Origin: Smittium mucronatum
Lineage: Eukaryota; Kickxellomycota; Harpellomycetes; Harpellales; Legeriomycetaceae
Direction of reading: 5' to 3'
DNA length: 29,494 nucleotides
Assembly (NCBI GenBank): GCA_001953115.1
Contig: LSSL01000605.1
Coordinates: 1-29,494 of the forward strand
In this document: in pieces, positions 10,909-25,400 of the stretch
How positions within the stretch are numbered: the first letter of the stretch is position 1
How the letters are laid out: each line of letters opens with the position of its first letter
Made by a program: the position numbers and the translations under genes
The notes under the pieces: model-generated
Seen by the model: only the letters and a program-made list of their open reading frames with translations
Database searches by the model: none
Told to the model about the DNA's origin: nothing

Positions 10909-13900
10909 CTAATCACTGACCACCGAATTTATTAGGGCTGACTCAACTATATCCATCCAATGTTAAAAAAATTCTGCACGAAGTTTTTTTAATTTGAGTT
11001 TTGAAAAGTGTGTTCTTTAGAATTTAAATTTCAGTAAGGGTTTTCACTCTTAAGAGTATTAAAAAAAAAATCAGAAGTATGATTACAATTAACTTAATAT
11101 AACTTATAAAACATTTATTCCAATTTGAATCCTAAAACTCTAATTCTTCAAAATTATTTATTAAATAAACCCTAATCTACTATTATGAAATTTTCATAGG
11201 TTTTTGGATGATATGAATATAAAATAGGCTATTTCTAGTTTAATTTGGTTATTTAGTGAAAAATTATGTTACAATTATTATTAAAATTAATAAATTTTAA
11301 CGTAAAAAAATTTTTTGGGAATTTTTTGTAACTCAATTTCGTGAGGTTTATTTGAAATAGAAGATGGTGTAAAAAAATTATTATGATTGGTTAATAAATT
11401 TTAAAATTTGGTTAATCGGGAAAAAAATTATGTGAAAAAACCACAATAATTTCAAAAAATCAATGACAATAAATATTAATAAGTAAGCTATTGTATATTC
11501 ATCATTTGTAATACGAAAAAACTTTTTGATAGAAAAATCATAAATAACCCTCAAATGTAGAAAATTTTATTGATATGGAATAATAATAATCCAAAAAACC
11601 TTAAATTTTCTAAAATTAACCCCTTAAAGGCAGTAACTTTAATTTTTTTATTTTAAGAAATAAATTTAAAATAATAAATTCTGGGTAAAAAATTGAATTA
11701 AATATATAATAAAAGGTTAAAAATATATTGTTATTAAATTTAATCTCACTTCCATATGTTTTTCTAGCTGACTCATTCCCATTTTTTACTGATAAAGGAT
11801 ATATTTTTAAGAATATATATAAAAAAAATCGATAAAATTTTATATCAGAGCTAATATTTCTAGGTGTAAAACACAAGATTTTATCAAAGATCTATTTTTG
11901 GCACCCATAACCACTAAATATTAAGAGCATATTTTGAAATTTGAGTCTATAATACGTATATTCTATTAAAATCCAATCAAATTTATTTAAATAACGCCAC
12001 TATAGGAAAAATTTATATTTTTGAAATTCTTGCTCTTGATTTGAATTTAAAATTATAAAATAAATATCCCCCAAACCCAACTATCTGTTTTATAACTCAA
12101 AACTTATACATAAATGTAACAGCTATTGTTGATCTTAATTTTTTTTTAAATTTATCACTCCTAGACGACAATATCATCTTTATTTCTAGTTAAAAAATAA
12201 AATTATACAGCACTTAAAGACTTATTACTTATTAAAAAATATTAAATATTGATGTTGAAAAAAATGATAAATTTAACACCTTTACCTCAAATGGTTTACA
12301 AAAATGGACTTAAATTTTTTAAAAATATTATTTATTTTTTACCTATAATTATTAAGGTAAATCTAAAAAAAATGAAACTATATATTCATCTATCTTATTT
12401 AATTTTTTCTGGGTCAATTGTACGAAAAATAAACTTCATTTTTCTACCGAAACAATCTGTATTAAAAGTGTTAGTACTCATAATTTAATATTTTTTATTT
12501 TTGATTCCAGAGTTATAAATAGATTTTATTGCAAGTTTATGTTCGCCATACCTAAAAACAAACCAGGATATAATATAATCATATAAAATATAAAAATTGA
12601 GGTTCAAATAAAGCTCATAAAAAATAATTTAAATAAATTTTATCCGAAGTATATTTTATTTAGAAAAAAGTTGATTGGTTATGACAAAGTTAAAATTTAC
12701 TATTAATTTAAATTTTCTTCCTTTTAAAAGTAATTTTACTTTTTTTAAGTACGATTTGGATTAATTGAAAAACTTTTATATATCAGTAAAAAAAAATAAG
12801 ATAATTTAAAATAATATAAAATATTATTTATTCATACAGCAAACCGTTTTATAGATAAAAAATTATAATAGTAATTTGCTGTTAAAGTTTACAAACTAGT
12901 GAAAATATCATACTAAAATCCTATTTTAGAATCAAATACTCATTTTTTAAGTGAAAAAGACCCTTAATTAGATCTATTTCATTTTTTTATCATAAATCTA
13001 TGTAGCTTTTATCCGCACTTCTAAATTTTATAAAATCGGTGAAAAGCCGATTTGTTTTTTTTCGACTTCAGAAATTTCTCAAAAAACTATGTCGCTATTT
13101 TCATGGAGTATAAATTATGAATTCAATAAATTGGAATTATCGGGTGGGTTTATTATTTAAATACTCTAAAAATAAACGCATAAACAAAATATATTCTATC
13201 TAATAATATTAAACATGATTTTTGCTCTGAATAATTAAAATGTGGATGTGTGAAAATGGGAGAAATTCAATAGGGACATATATGTTGAATAATCAAATAA
13301 AAAATTTATCCATAATTAGATATTATATTTTTACATGAATATATGTGAAATTGATTTCAAACATGTCTTTGGAATCAAAGGCATATTCACTTTAAATATC
13401 TATTCAATATAATATAAAGAGTAAAATTATAAGCAGCTCAATATTAATTAAAATATTTACGAATGATAATTACTCACTACATCTAAATACAAATATTTTT
13501 ATTCTTTCCGTGAAATTTTAATTTATTTCATTGTTATTAGAAGACCGAAAATATTAGTTAACTATTTCAAGAAAAGAATAAAACCCCCAAATAAAGAGCT
13601 ATGGCTTAGCGTGGAATTTTTATAATACATATTTTTATCCAATTTATTGATAAAATTTCTTAGGATATTGATAATAATACCCTTCACATCATTTTTTTAT
13701 TACTTATGATACGATTAATTGTACGCTTTGTGTAATTTATTGTAATTATAACCTCTAGAATAATAATCTTAAATAGTAGAATAAAAATTTTATCTAGAGT
13801 GTGATCAGAACATCTGAAAACATGAGCTTTCAAAAAAATCCCAGAGTATAGAACACCTCCAAACATATATATGATATAAAAAATGGTTTGGTTTTGTTTA

Positions 13901-15120
13901 AAAATAATAAATAATTTTATCAAGCTTAAATTATCTATATATAATGCAGATTTATTTCTAAGAATTTTATAAAAGCTTCAATATATATATATTTTTTATT
14001 AGTTAAAAAGCATAATTATCATTTATGGTGTCTATTAATTATATAAATATTCTCCTATAATAGGTTATGCATTAAATATGTTAATTTTCTAACATTACCC
14101 GATAATATTTTGAATAATTGTATCAATATCTCATAGGGATCAAACCCAATAAAAAATGTTGGAGATAAAATATGAATATATTCAAAAAAATACGATCCAA
14201 AAAAATAATTATCTCTTATAAAGTGATATTTTAATAATCTTGATTAAATAATCGGGGCGAAATAAATCAAATTATATAATAACGTTCTTGTTTTTTGAAA
14301 ATAATTAAAGTTGAATACAATAAATAAATCGTATAAATCTTCTGAATAGATGAAAAAAAAACTTGTAATCACTTTATAAATCATAGTTAAATTTTACTAT
14401 ATTTATAATTGTTGATTTTAAAAATTTTGCATAAAAAAATATTTTTTTAAAAATGAATTATAATTAAAGATCCTGTAAATTTTATATTTTAATGTATGCT
14501 ATTCTTTATAAAACCAGGCGTTTTAACATTAAAATATTCTTATTTCCTTTTTGATAAAAATATTCATTGGCAATACACGTTTTCACTTCGCTTAAAACAC
14601 TAATAGTAGCAAATAATAATTGATTGAAATCTAAAATGATTTTTTTTACCACAAAATTTAATAATATACGTATATTAAGCCAACAGTGTACTTATATAAA
14701 ATAGGACAATAATATAAGTTAAATAAAAGCGTCTGATAAGCCTAAGATTCTCTCATATCTTGGTTTTTTAATTGATTCTAAATGAATGAAAAAATAAAAT
14801 TTTCAATTGAAATTTTGAAATATATAAATAATATAAAAATATCTAAAAATTTTATGGTTTTCTTGTATTTTTAATTGATTTGAATTTTCTGTTATACCAA
14901 AATAATTTATAAATTTACAATAAATAAATAACGTCTACTAACAAATGGATCCTAATTCTTTTTTAGGAGAAATTCAGCAATTTTATATTTTTTGAAAATA
15001 TATTTTCTATTAAGATTATAATCGAATTTTTATTAAAATTTAAAACTATGTAAATAAAATTAGATAATTTAAATATTGTATTTATATCCTAATAAATAAT
15101 TTCAACATTTATATAAAGAT

Positions 15121-15147
15121 ATACATACATACATATATATACATATG
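15121..15147. repeat. ATAC/ATAT microsatellite
   Basis: ATAC units followed by an AT run and another ACATAT. Simple repeat in the desert. Confidence 0.8.
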
Positions 15148-16948
15148 CAAATTTGGATTATGTTTGTTTTTGAAATATCTTGAAAGCGTTTTAGAAATTG
15201 AAGTAAATTATATAAATTTGAGTCCCTTATATTTTTTCTGTTTTTTTAATAAAGAATTTAATTCAATTTCTTTCCACATGAAGATGGAATTCTTTTTTTT
15301 TCTTTATAATAAATTTTTTTTTTGAGACAAATATTTATAAAAAAATTCCAATTTTTTTAAATATAACTTTAGCTAACAGTAAACTAAACAATTTTCAAAA
15401 AAAAAAATAGGTAAATTTATATATTTGATTCTAAATTTTGGGATGGAAATGAGTTATACCTGTATGTATTTGGTTTCAATTTCTAGTAAAATTTTCATGC
15501 TAATTTTAATGGAGTGAATATTCGTATTTTTATCCTTTGCTTTTATTCTAGAATATAAGTGTTTTTAATCATTAAATTTTACATCAAGGTGAAATCTTTT
15601 TTAAAAATATCTATTAATATCTTAGAAAAAATAATAATATAAAATACTAAAAAATAAAATTTTATAAGGTAATTCTTTTTATTTTTGAATGGATACATAT
15701 GGAAATATTCAAAAATTAATATTAAAATCAATTAAAATTGATTTTATGCTATTCGCTTTATTCCTGAGATTTTATGATACCCATAATTAATATATTAGCA
15801 GATAAAAAAATCGTAAACAGTATTTAACACTAAATAAAATCCAAATTAACTGGTTTTTAGTAAAAAATTATCCCAAAAAAGTGTAAATAAACAGTTTGGT
15901 CTTTTGAAAATCTGAAATTTGAATAAAATTTCTGATTTTCTTTAAAATTATTTTTTTTAAACAGTTTATCTTCAGTAATTTTATAAAAGTTTCGATTTTT
16001 CTTGCTTTGGGAGTTTTCATTATATTTTTTTGATTAAATTTTATAAATTGTATAATTTTGAGAGTTAGTTTACAAGATATTAATTTTTTTTAACTAAAAT
16101 GATTAAATTTTAAATTAAATCATTCATTACATAAATCTCCCCACTAAAAAACTGATTAAATAAAACTAAGGGATTATAAAAATTTCTGTTTTTTGCAAAG
16201 TTATTTTATCAAAATTTAAAATTATTTTTAAAATATATAATTTAATATAAATACCTTTAGAAAAAATAATAATTTTTTGAGTTTTATTTCAAATATTATA
16301 TATATATTGTCCAATAAATACGAAATTTTAGCATTATCAGAAAAAAATATTACATATTCCTGTTTCTCTTTTCTATTTTTTTAAACGGTTATACTCAAGT
16401 CTCTTAAGGCATTTCAATTTGACTAGAAATTATTTTTAATAATCCTTTAATTTTTTATTATATATATATAATCGAAAATAATACGAAATAATTGAAATTT
16501 TTAATATCATAATCCCTAAATTAAGATTTCAGAAATATAAAAGTCCATTAAAAACCAATTTTTTCTATCTCTGGTTCAAAAAAACTATGTTTATTTAATT
16601 ATATTTTCTTAAAATCTATAATGGTCTTATTTGATTGTTTTCGGCATAAATTTTAGATTTTAATGGTTAATAAGTTAATTTTTTTTGATATTTGAATTCA
16701 TAGAACACCTAACATGGAGATATTGAAATAATTAAAAAAAAAGGCAGTTTATAAACCCTTATTTTAAGCTTAGTTCTATATTATGAAAAAAAAATTACTT
16801 TGGGGCAAAAAAAAGTAGATACTTTATGATGATATATAGAATGTTTATTTTTTATGAATATCAACTAGATAAATATTTATGACTTAAAATATATCAATTA
16901 AATTTATTTCGAAAATTGTAAAGAGTATTTAAACGTGATCTCTTAAAT

Positions 16949-16978
16949 TATATTTATATTTACATTTATATTTATATT
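16949..16978. repeat. TTTATA hexamer repeat
   Basis: About five units of TATATT/TTTATA with one T-to-C change in the middle (ACATTTATA). Simple repeat. Confidence 0.8.
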
Positions 16979-17019
16979 AGATTTTGATTATGATACTTTC
17001 AAATTTCAAAAACTTCGAT

Positions 17020-17049
17020 TTTATTATTATTATTATCATTATTATTATG
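17020..17049. repeat. TTA trinucleotide repeat
   Basis: About ten units of ATT with one ATC interruption, followed a few bases later by a C6 tract (CCCCCCACCAC) at about 17057. Confidence 0.85.
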
Positions 17050-18660
17050 CTATGTTCCCCCCACCACTTTTTTTGAAGTTTTGTCTCCCATATTCAATTT
17101 GCAGTACTTCAAATTTATACTTCTTGGATATTATTTCAATTTTTATAAGCCAGTTTTACTCAAGATATCATTTTTTATAAAATTTCAAAATATCAACCTA
17201 AAATTTTATCGAATTGTTTTTTGAACCATTAGATTAAAATAAATAAATAAAATTGGTGATTTTCGATTAATAAAAATGATTTATTGGTATTTTTAGATTT
17301 TTTCAAGTTATATTTAGATAATCGCTCTAGTAATAACAAAATTGATGTCTTTTTTTAAAAAATAAAATAATAAATGCACTATAAAAATACTTTTGTTCTC
17401 AAAAATAATAAATAAAAGGATTTTTAAAACATTAAAAAAAACTGTAATAATTTAATAAAAACCGATTTTACTAATAAATAGCGGTAATAATATATCTATT
17501 TAATTTTTTATTGCAATAAATGGAATTTTAATTCAATCAATTCTTTTTCTATCAATTTACTAAATAATTATTTTTTATTTTAGATTAAAGTTCTATTTTT
17601 TGATATTTCTTATAATTAATTTTAATATTTCACTTGGTAATTTAACTTATATAGAAAAACGGTGTTATAATAATGATATTTAATAATTATCTCAAATTAA
17701 ATCATAACATTTCACTTTATAATATCTAATAGATTTATAATATTATTATAATACAAATCTCACATTTAGGATACTTTTATTCTTTGCATATAACTGATAT
17801 AGATTACGATTATTTTTTTCCTTTAATTATTTTAATATCGGATTCATAGAAAAAAAATTATATAAAATAAATACAGAAATGAAAAAAGCTGTGAAAAAAA
17901 GGAAATAAAATAGGATTCTTGTGCTTATATAAAATTTTAAAATGGCATATTTTTATAGATTTTCCTGATTAAATACATATTTAATTTAATGTTTAAGCTT
18001 TTTTTATTTTCATAAATCTTTTAAATATCATTTTTTTAAAAAATAAATTTTTTTCACGTAAGCTGAATAATATTTTAAAATTAAATCTTAATTTATGTGT
18101 TTTATTTTACTAAACAAATATAAGAACTAGATATTTTTGTTTAAGTGGCTTTAATTGTGATAAATTTAAGATAAACTTTGCCGAACTTTGATTATATTAA
18201 TATCATAGTAATTTATTTTTACAAACAAGAAGATATAAGAATGTTTGTTATTTTTGAGGTTGGGGTATATAATTTAATCTAATTACTTTCGAAAATTATT
18301 CAAATTAAAAAATTCTGACATATATTTTTATTTCTCTGTAAATAAAAGTGACACATAAAAAAATAATCCGTTAATGATTTGTGTTTTAGCTTTTCTTTTT
18401 ACTGAATTTATATATTTTTAGATATAATATCGATAGAAAATACCTTTATATTACACTTTCTAATATGAATATATACTTTTTTACATCAAAAAAACTTTAA
18501 CCCTTAATTAAAGGTATTTTTTCACAGGTATATATCCCATATAAATATGTTATATAAAGAGTTATTAAATTTTAGAAATAAAGGCCCTAAATATATACTA
18601 TTTAATTTTTCAACAATTAAATTCTCAATTTTTTTTTCTTTGATATAAATCCCTATATGC

Positions 18661-18684
18661 TTTAATTTAATTTAATTTAATTTA
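18661..18684. repeat. TTTAA pentamer repeat
   Basis: Four consecutive TTTAA units plus a partial one. Simple repeat. Confidence 0.85.
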
Positions 18685-19964
18685 TTAAATTATGTTATAA
18701 TTTATAGCTAAAATGAAAAGTTCACTCGTTTAAAAATATTTTAAAATGAGCTTAATATTATATTAATTACTATTAATCAAACTAACCATAAAAAATCTTT
18801 TTTATTTGTCAAAGATTAAAAAAATTTACAGGATTTACTTCGAAATAAAACCAAAATAGAAAGATTTGTGAGTAAAACACCCATATAATTGATGATATTT
18901 TTTTTTCAACAAAATTTACCATTATATTATTTTTCTCAGGCCAAAGATTCAATTTTTTGTTTTTAAAAATAATTAAATTTGAATATTATCCAATAATTCA
19001 ATATCAATGGAACCTGATATAATTTTTTTATACTATTTTTTTATTGATAGGTTCATAAAAATATGATTTATACTTCTCATTATAAATTTGATATAGATTT
19101 TTAAATCTTTTAAAAATATCCCGAAAAATACCATATATCCGATTTTTTTAAAAAATATATTAAATTAAAAGTCTCCTCTGTTATTATAATATATATATAT
19201 TATTCAACGGTAAAAAGTTATTTGCCATAAAAATTACGAAATTTAATTTAATAAAAGATTATATAAGATTCATTTATCGCTTTTATTATTATTTTATCTT
19301 AATATTTGTAAAAAATTAAAAGTTTTATCCAAATTTATATGAAAAAATCAGTTGGCTATTTACTGGACACAGAGAAATTAAAATAGCTGAATACTTATTT
19401 ATTTTTAAAATTATCATCCATTAAAATTTTCAATTTTTTAAAGGATTAAAATTAACTTCTGAAAATAAAATAAAATTCTAGAAAAATGAATCTTATCTAA
19501 AAAAAACCGGGTTTAATAAGAATTCGTTTTTTTAACTTTCAATTTTTTTGTGTTTAAAAATCACATTTATGCTTGCGAAAGAAGTTTGAGTTATATCTTA
19601 TATTTTTTACTTGAAAAACAACTCGCTATTATAATTAAAATAAAATTCAAAATAAACACTAGATTTAATATTTAATTTCCAGGTTTATTTTTTATTTTCA
19701 ATTAATAGTCTCCTCTATAATCTCTATGGAATATTATTCCATATATCAAGTGTATTAAATAATAATTTTCGATTTTAATGAGTAGAGCTAATCTTTTGGT
19801 TTTATATGCATAATTTACTAGGTATAATATATTTATAAGGTTTAACGAAGAATTTATAACCCGATAAAGTGGGGTTTTATTAAAATATTATCTCAAAAAT
19901 ATGTGTAAAATTTGGAAAAAATTTATAACTCTTAGATACTTATTCCATTTCCGCCTTATTTCTT

Positions 19965-19980
19965 GGGGGGGGGAGGGGGG
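19965..19980. repeat. G9-A-G6 tract
   Basis: Nine G, one A, six G on the plus strand, within very AT-rich DNA. It is long enough to form several G3 runs, so a G-quadruplex or triplex structure is conceivable. Confidence 0.9.
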
Positions 19981-20185
19981 TTGTATAATTTTATTCTTAG
20001 GTTAAAATTTGAAGATTAAAAAAGTAAGACTAAAATTTTGATAATAAAATTTCATTTTAGTAATGTTAACGTAAATAAGTCACGCATAATAAAAAAAATG
20101 TATAAATTACATTATAAAACATTATTGAAAATAATCCAATTTTTTTTACAGTAAAAACTTAAAATCCCATAAAAATAAATTCGAA

Positions 20186-20213
20186 ATAATTATAATTATA
20201 ATTATAATTATAA
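20186..20213. repeat. ATTATA hexamer repeat
   Basis: More than four tandem units of ATTATA. Simple repeat. Confidence 0.85.
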
Positions 20214-21193
20214 AAAAATATCTCACGAGGATTTGAATTATAAATCCATACTAATTAATCCATATTAATAGAATAATATACTTGAAAATATTATGTTGAA
20301 AGTATTAAATTGTGTATACTTAATTATTCATTGTTTACATAATTATGTGTATTTATAAAGTTTCACATACTTTCGGGTACATAAAGGGAGATATGAAATC
20401 AAAATTAGAAAGATATAGCTTATTTTTACTAGAAAATCAAATGAAATATCTTTAAATTCATAGAATTTATTATCTTTTAAATTAAAAATCCTCAAATTCA
20501 ACCACAAGTTTATAATCCTTTTTTTTTAAAAAAAAACACTAATTTCTCTATGAAATAAATTAAACCCATTTTCCATAAAAAAAATTAGTTAAGAGTAAAT
20601 AATTGAGCATAAACTGATCAATATCATGAATTTAAGATAATAATCATATTCACTTTCCTTTAAAATCTAAAAAAAAGAAATTTGATCAAACATGTGCCTT
20701 AAATTAGAAAATTAAATGAAATAATTATATATCATAATTATATCCTTATTTTAAAATACGGATAAAATAAAAAAAAACTTAAAAAAATAAATAATTTAAA
20801 CAGAAAATTTTCGGTGATTCTATGAAACGCACATCTTGTATACAAACGATCTGAGATTTTTAAGATTGAAATTACCAAATCTCCAATTTTAAAACATATA
20901 TAATTCATTTATTCGGTGTGTATTTGTTGTGATAATTTATTTTTAGATTAGATGGGGGGAGAAGATACTTTTTAAAAATAAAAATAATTTGTCTTATGTA
21001 TTTTTTTAATATATTCATTGGGATTATTATTAATGAATGACTATATGCATTTAAAAGATATCTTATAAAAGAAAGAATTAATTATTAACTCTTTTATGAT
21101 TAATATTACTGATTTTAAACTTTTCCTAGAAAAAATAAAATAAACACTCTTCTATACAGTAAAATTATACTAAGATACTTATTTTTACCCATA

Positions 21194-21203
21194 CCCCCCC
21201 CCC
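21194..21203. repeat. C10 tract
   Basis: Ten uninterrupted C in AT-rich sequence, the third long G/C homopolymer of the desert. Confidence 0.9.
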
Positions 21204-22090
21204 TATACGATCTATTCTTTAAAAAATTATTACATAATTTTATGTTTTTTTTATTTTTCGATATTGAAGATAATAAATATGAATTTTTTGAACTAATTAT
21301 TTTTTTTTGAAATATTTAGCCCTGTATAGCTCATTTTCTTATACATATATTAAATACTGGTAAAATGATATGAAATGATAAACAAAGGATAGAGATAAAG
21401 AATATTATAAACTGAAATATATAAATAATCCAATATGGATTGATTAATTTTCTCTAAGGAGCATGAAGGCTTAAAAATATAATATAGTTTGATAAAACTA
21501 GAAAATTCCAATTTCCGATAAAAAATTTAAAAAATATTATCAAAATATTTCATTTAATATTAATTCTATAAACGTGTAATTTTACAAAAGAATATTTATA
21601 TCAATTTTTACAACTATTTTTTTATAAATCATCACTTTTTGATTTTAGTTGGTTAATTATTTAACTTTTAACGTGGTTAATAATGGTTTTCTGAAGATTT
21701 TTTGGGAAAATTGGCTGACTTGGGTTAATTTATGGGTTTATTGCAATTTATTATTTTATAAAAATTTGAAAATCTATATAAAATCAAAAAATAAATAAAG
21801 GTAATAATGTTAATTATTTTGCAAAATTAAACTAAATCATTAAAGATTATTACGAGAAAAAATGAGCGGAGGACTAAAAAATGAAATAATATATTGCTCC
21901 TGAAATTGTAAACAATTTTTTTTTTAGAAATTAGAACAGAAAATCTCGAGTTGATATATTTAAGATATATTTTTTTGGGGAGCATATATTATTAAACTAT
22001 AAAAATTATAAATACAATATACAATATACAAAATACAAAAAAATCGATCCTAATATAAATTTATAAGACAAATATATGGATTAAATTTAA

Positions 22091-22435
22091 ATATATATAT
22101 TTGTATATATGAATGATTTTTCAGGTTTTTTTTATCGATTTTTGGTTGTTGCGGTCCATATGCGAATATTTTTATCTTTTTGTGGTTTTTACCCTATTTT
22201 TTAATATTTTTTTTTTTCGGTTAGATTTTCGTTTTATCGAATTAATCGGGAATTGTATTAGTGAATCTTAATTTTAGATTAATTCGATAAAACGAAAATC
22301 TAACCGAAAAAAAAAAAATATTAAAAAATAGGGTAAAAACCACAAAAAGATCAAAATATTCGCATATGGACCACAACAACCAAAAAACGATAAAACACAC
22401 CTGGGAAATCATTTATATACACCGTATATATATTG
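22091..22435. repeat. Large foldback (inverted repeat) element, MITE-like
   Basis: The left arm at about 22091-22247 is the reverse complement of about 22277-22435, with a 29-nt loop at 22248-22276. The inner roughly 117 bp differ by only three substitutions and one A/T-run length change (11 T versus 12 A). The outer roughly 40 bp are more diverged. Shared landmarks are GTCCATATGCGAATATT, GGTTTTTACCCTA and CGGTTAGATTTTCG in the left arm with their complements in the right. It has no coding capacity. It could be a foldback or MITE-type non-autonomous transposon, or a palindrome made by template switching. If transcribed, it would form a very long hairpin RNA. I saw no clear target-site duplication, because the ends run into AT repeats. 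Confidence 0.9.
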
Positions 22436-25400
22436 ATTTTAAAATTCAAAACTTTCCAAATTAGACCCTAAAATAAGTTTATTAAATAAATAAGAACTAA
22501 AAACTGAGCTGATAAATATTCATCTGTTGGAATTTGATTTTTAATAATAGAAAAAAATGGATTAGTTAAGATTATCAAATAAACATATTTTACCACATTT
22601 ATCCCTTCGGAAAAATTGAATATTAAATATTAAATAAATATATGACATTACCTATATGAAAAAAATGGTTTATTTCTGTATAGAAATCTGAATTTTAGTA
22701 TAAATTTTTTTGAACAAACATTTTTTTAAAAAATTATTTAAATTTTAACAAAAATATCTCTATTAATACTTTTAATTTATTTAAAAGGGGATTAAATCTT
22801 TTTATCAGCAATATATCAAAGATATTGAATCCCAAATCAGAAAATGATATTATATTTAACTTTTTAAAAAATAATAATTGAGACAAATAGAAATAATTCG
22901 CTGAATAAAAACAATTATTCAAAAAAAATACATTTGAATTAGGAAAAATTTGATTAAATTTAATTTTACCAATATTATAATTTTTTAAAATATAGATATG
23001 TAATTGGAAAAGCTCATGGGGTTTATAAATTAGGTTTAATTAAATTTTTTAATAGAAATATTAATATTTTTAAAATAAAAGAAACATTTTCGCTCTGGTT
23101 TTTTATAATAATCAACGAAATTCTTATTGATAGAATGAGTGTCTCATTTTTACTAGTATTTTTATGTCATATATTTAAAAATTGTAATGTTTATATAAAT
23201 TACATTAGTTATATCGAGATTGAGGGAAATTTGAAAAACAATTATTCTATTTTATTTTCAGAGATATAAGAAAAAATTTATATTGATAAAAATATTATAT
23301 ATTTTTGTGTGCAAAAAAATTTCAATTCTCTCAAAGAAGATATATTAAAAGTATGTAACAGAAAAACTCAACACCCATGAGGTAGTATAAGTTTATTAAA
23401 TATAACTGTCAAAATAAAACCAAAATTTGATATTTTGATCGAATGAATATTTAATCCTGTTATACTCTATTGAGCATAAGATATAAAAATATTTGGATAA
23501 TATCAGAGATTTTTTGAACTGTAGAGATAGGTCAGCAATGAGTGAATTTTTTATTATACTATGTTGATAAAAATCAATCCCCCCTCCCATGTAAAATAAA
23601 AAAAATCACAAAAATAATTGGATAGACGTCTTAAAAAAATTTAAATATTTATTCATAACAACCCACGAAAAAATTATGGGAAAAATAGAAGCTTTGCAGT
23701 TTCAGAATTAAAAAAAGTTATGTGAAGATAACTTCAATATTAAAGTGAATATTCTGCATATATAATTGGATTATAAGCTGAAAACAAAAGAAAAAAATAT
23801 CGATAGCACAAGAAGGCTATTAGCTTTTTTGTATGCATTAAATTATTTTCTTATACATATCACTTATTAGTTATTGGATTTAATATAATAGTGTGTTTTT
23901 TTAGACTTCACTAACTAAAAAAGAAAATTCATTACTCTGATTTATAAAGTTTTTATCGAAAAGAGAAGTTAGAACGAGTTGTAGAGCTTTAAAATATTAA
24001 ACCATTGAATGAAATAAATGGGTTCTTTTTTTTCAAACTGAATTATCAGTTGCAGAATCTGCTCCCAGTTTTAAACAAAAAATATAAAATCTTATTCAAA
24101 ATCATATAAGGGAAAATTTCTGGACTCACAAAATTAGCAAAATGTTAAAATTATTAAGGCCAGAATATTTTTTTTTCAAAAAAAAATCAAAAAAAATTTA
24201 AGCTTTGTACAAATTTCTTTTAATGGATTCTTTTTTGATAAAATTGATAATTTTTTCTCGTTAATTTTTTACAAGTTTCAGAGCTTGAAGAAACAGCGCA
24301 AATTTTACTTATAAAAAAAATTATTTAAACCGCAGCAGGAACCTTTATAAAGGATACTTTCGTCTTTTTACCATCACAGATAATTAATTGGAACTTTTTA
24401 ATATTACGATTAAACCCATATTTTTTAATTTAATGAAAAAAATTTAGTATTTATACCAAATTTTTTTTGGAAATGATAATTATGTTTAAAAAAAACTCAA
24501 TAAAACTCTTCAATATTTATTCTAACAAATAATAATTGGAAAATTATACAATTAAAAGATTTTATTTTATTTTAAAAGCAAGTAGTTAGTATTTACTCAT
24601 GTGATACAAAGTTTTTAAACAAAAAAATTTTTGAAATTGAGAAAAATGGGCTTATCTAGTTTTAATCAATGAAGCTGTTGATGAATACTTTATCAGAAGT
24701 TAAAAGTAAAAAAATTATGTTGAAACATAGATATATAATATGTTTTTTTGTGGTATTTTAAAAAAAGTACACATGCTCACACTTTTATTTGCATCTGAAG
24801 AAGCTTGAAAATTTTTAATTAATTGAAATAAAATTACTAGAAGTTAAATTAAAAAGGAGAAAGGGAAAAAATGATATCTGTTAAAATATGTTTGAAATTT
24901 AAGTAAAATAATTTTAACAAAAAAAATTTATAATTAATTTATTTATGGCGAAAAAAATTAAAATCTTGATATATATGAAAAAATTAAGAGCTAAAAAAGG
25001 GGTAACAATCTTTAGGTTTTATTCATTAAAAAAAATTCACAAAATGTAAAAAAATTTTAACCCTGATATAACTTTAAGTGTTAAAAAGTATAAATAATAA
25101 ATATATATATAATAAGAGCTTTCCAATATTCAAGATTTGGTATAAACTAATTTAAATTATCAACTAAAATCCCATAAGCAAACATTGGTGTAAGAAAAAC
25201 TGCAATTGATTTATTAAGCGCAATTACAAGCGAATTTTTTTCATAAAATACAGTGCGGGAATTGGTAAAATAACAAGTTCATACATAATTAAATGGTCAA
25301 GAAATAGTAAAAAAACTATCAAAAAATTTTTTTCATGCGCTATTTTATGTATAATTATGTGGAAAGTTCAATTTTATGTCACGGTGATGTAAATTCTTAA

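Larger units (their letters stand above)
10909..22090. other. Gene desert, extremely AT-rich
   Basis: About 11 kb dominated by A/T runs, with stops in every frame. The few open frames of 60-90 codons (for example 11616-11876 minus, 12249-12488 plus, 13684-13923 minus) are low in complexity (K, N, I, F, Y, L) and about as long as expected by chance in so many AT-rich bases. I saw no tRNA or rRNA signature and no long ORF. Several simple repeats are listed separately. It could be a centromeric or heterochromatic stretch or eroded mobile DNA. Confidence 0.55.

Noticed and set aside
11616..11876. Minus-strand 86-residue ORF in the desert
   Set aside because: About one frame of this length is expected by chance in 29 kb of DNA with this AT content. 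The composition is F/I/K/N/Y-rich and no domain is seen.
12249..12488. Plus-strand 79-residue ORF starting MMLKKMINL
   Set aside because: Low-complexity hydrophobic and lysine composition as expected of translated AT-rich DNA, with no GC rise and no splice context.
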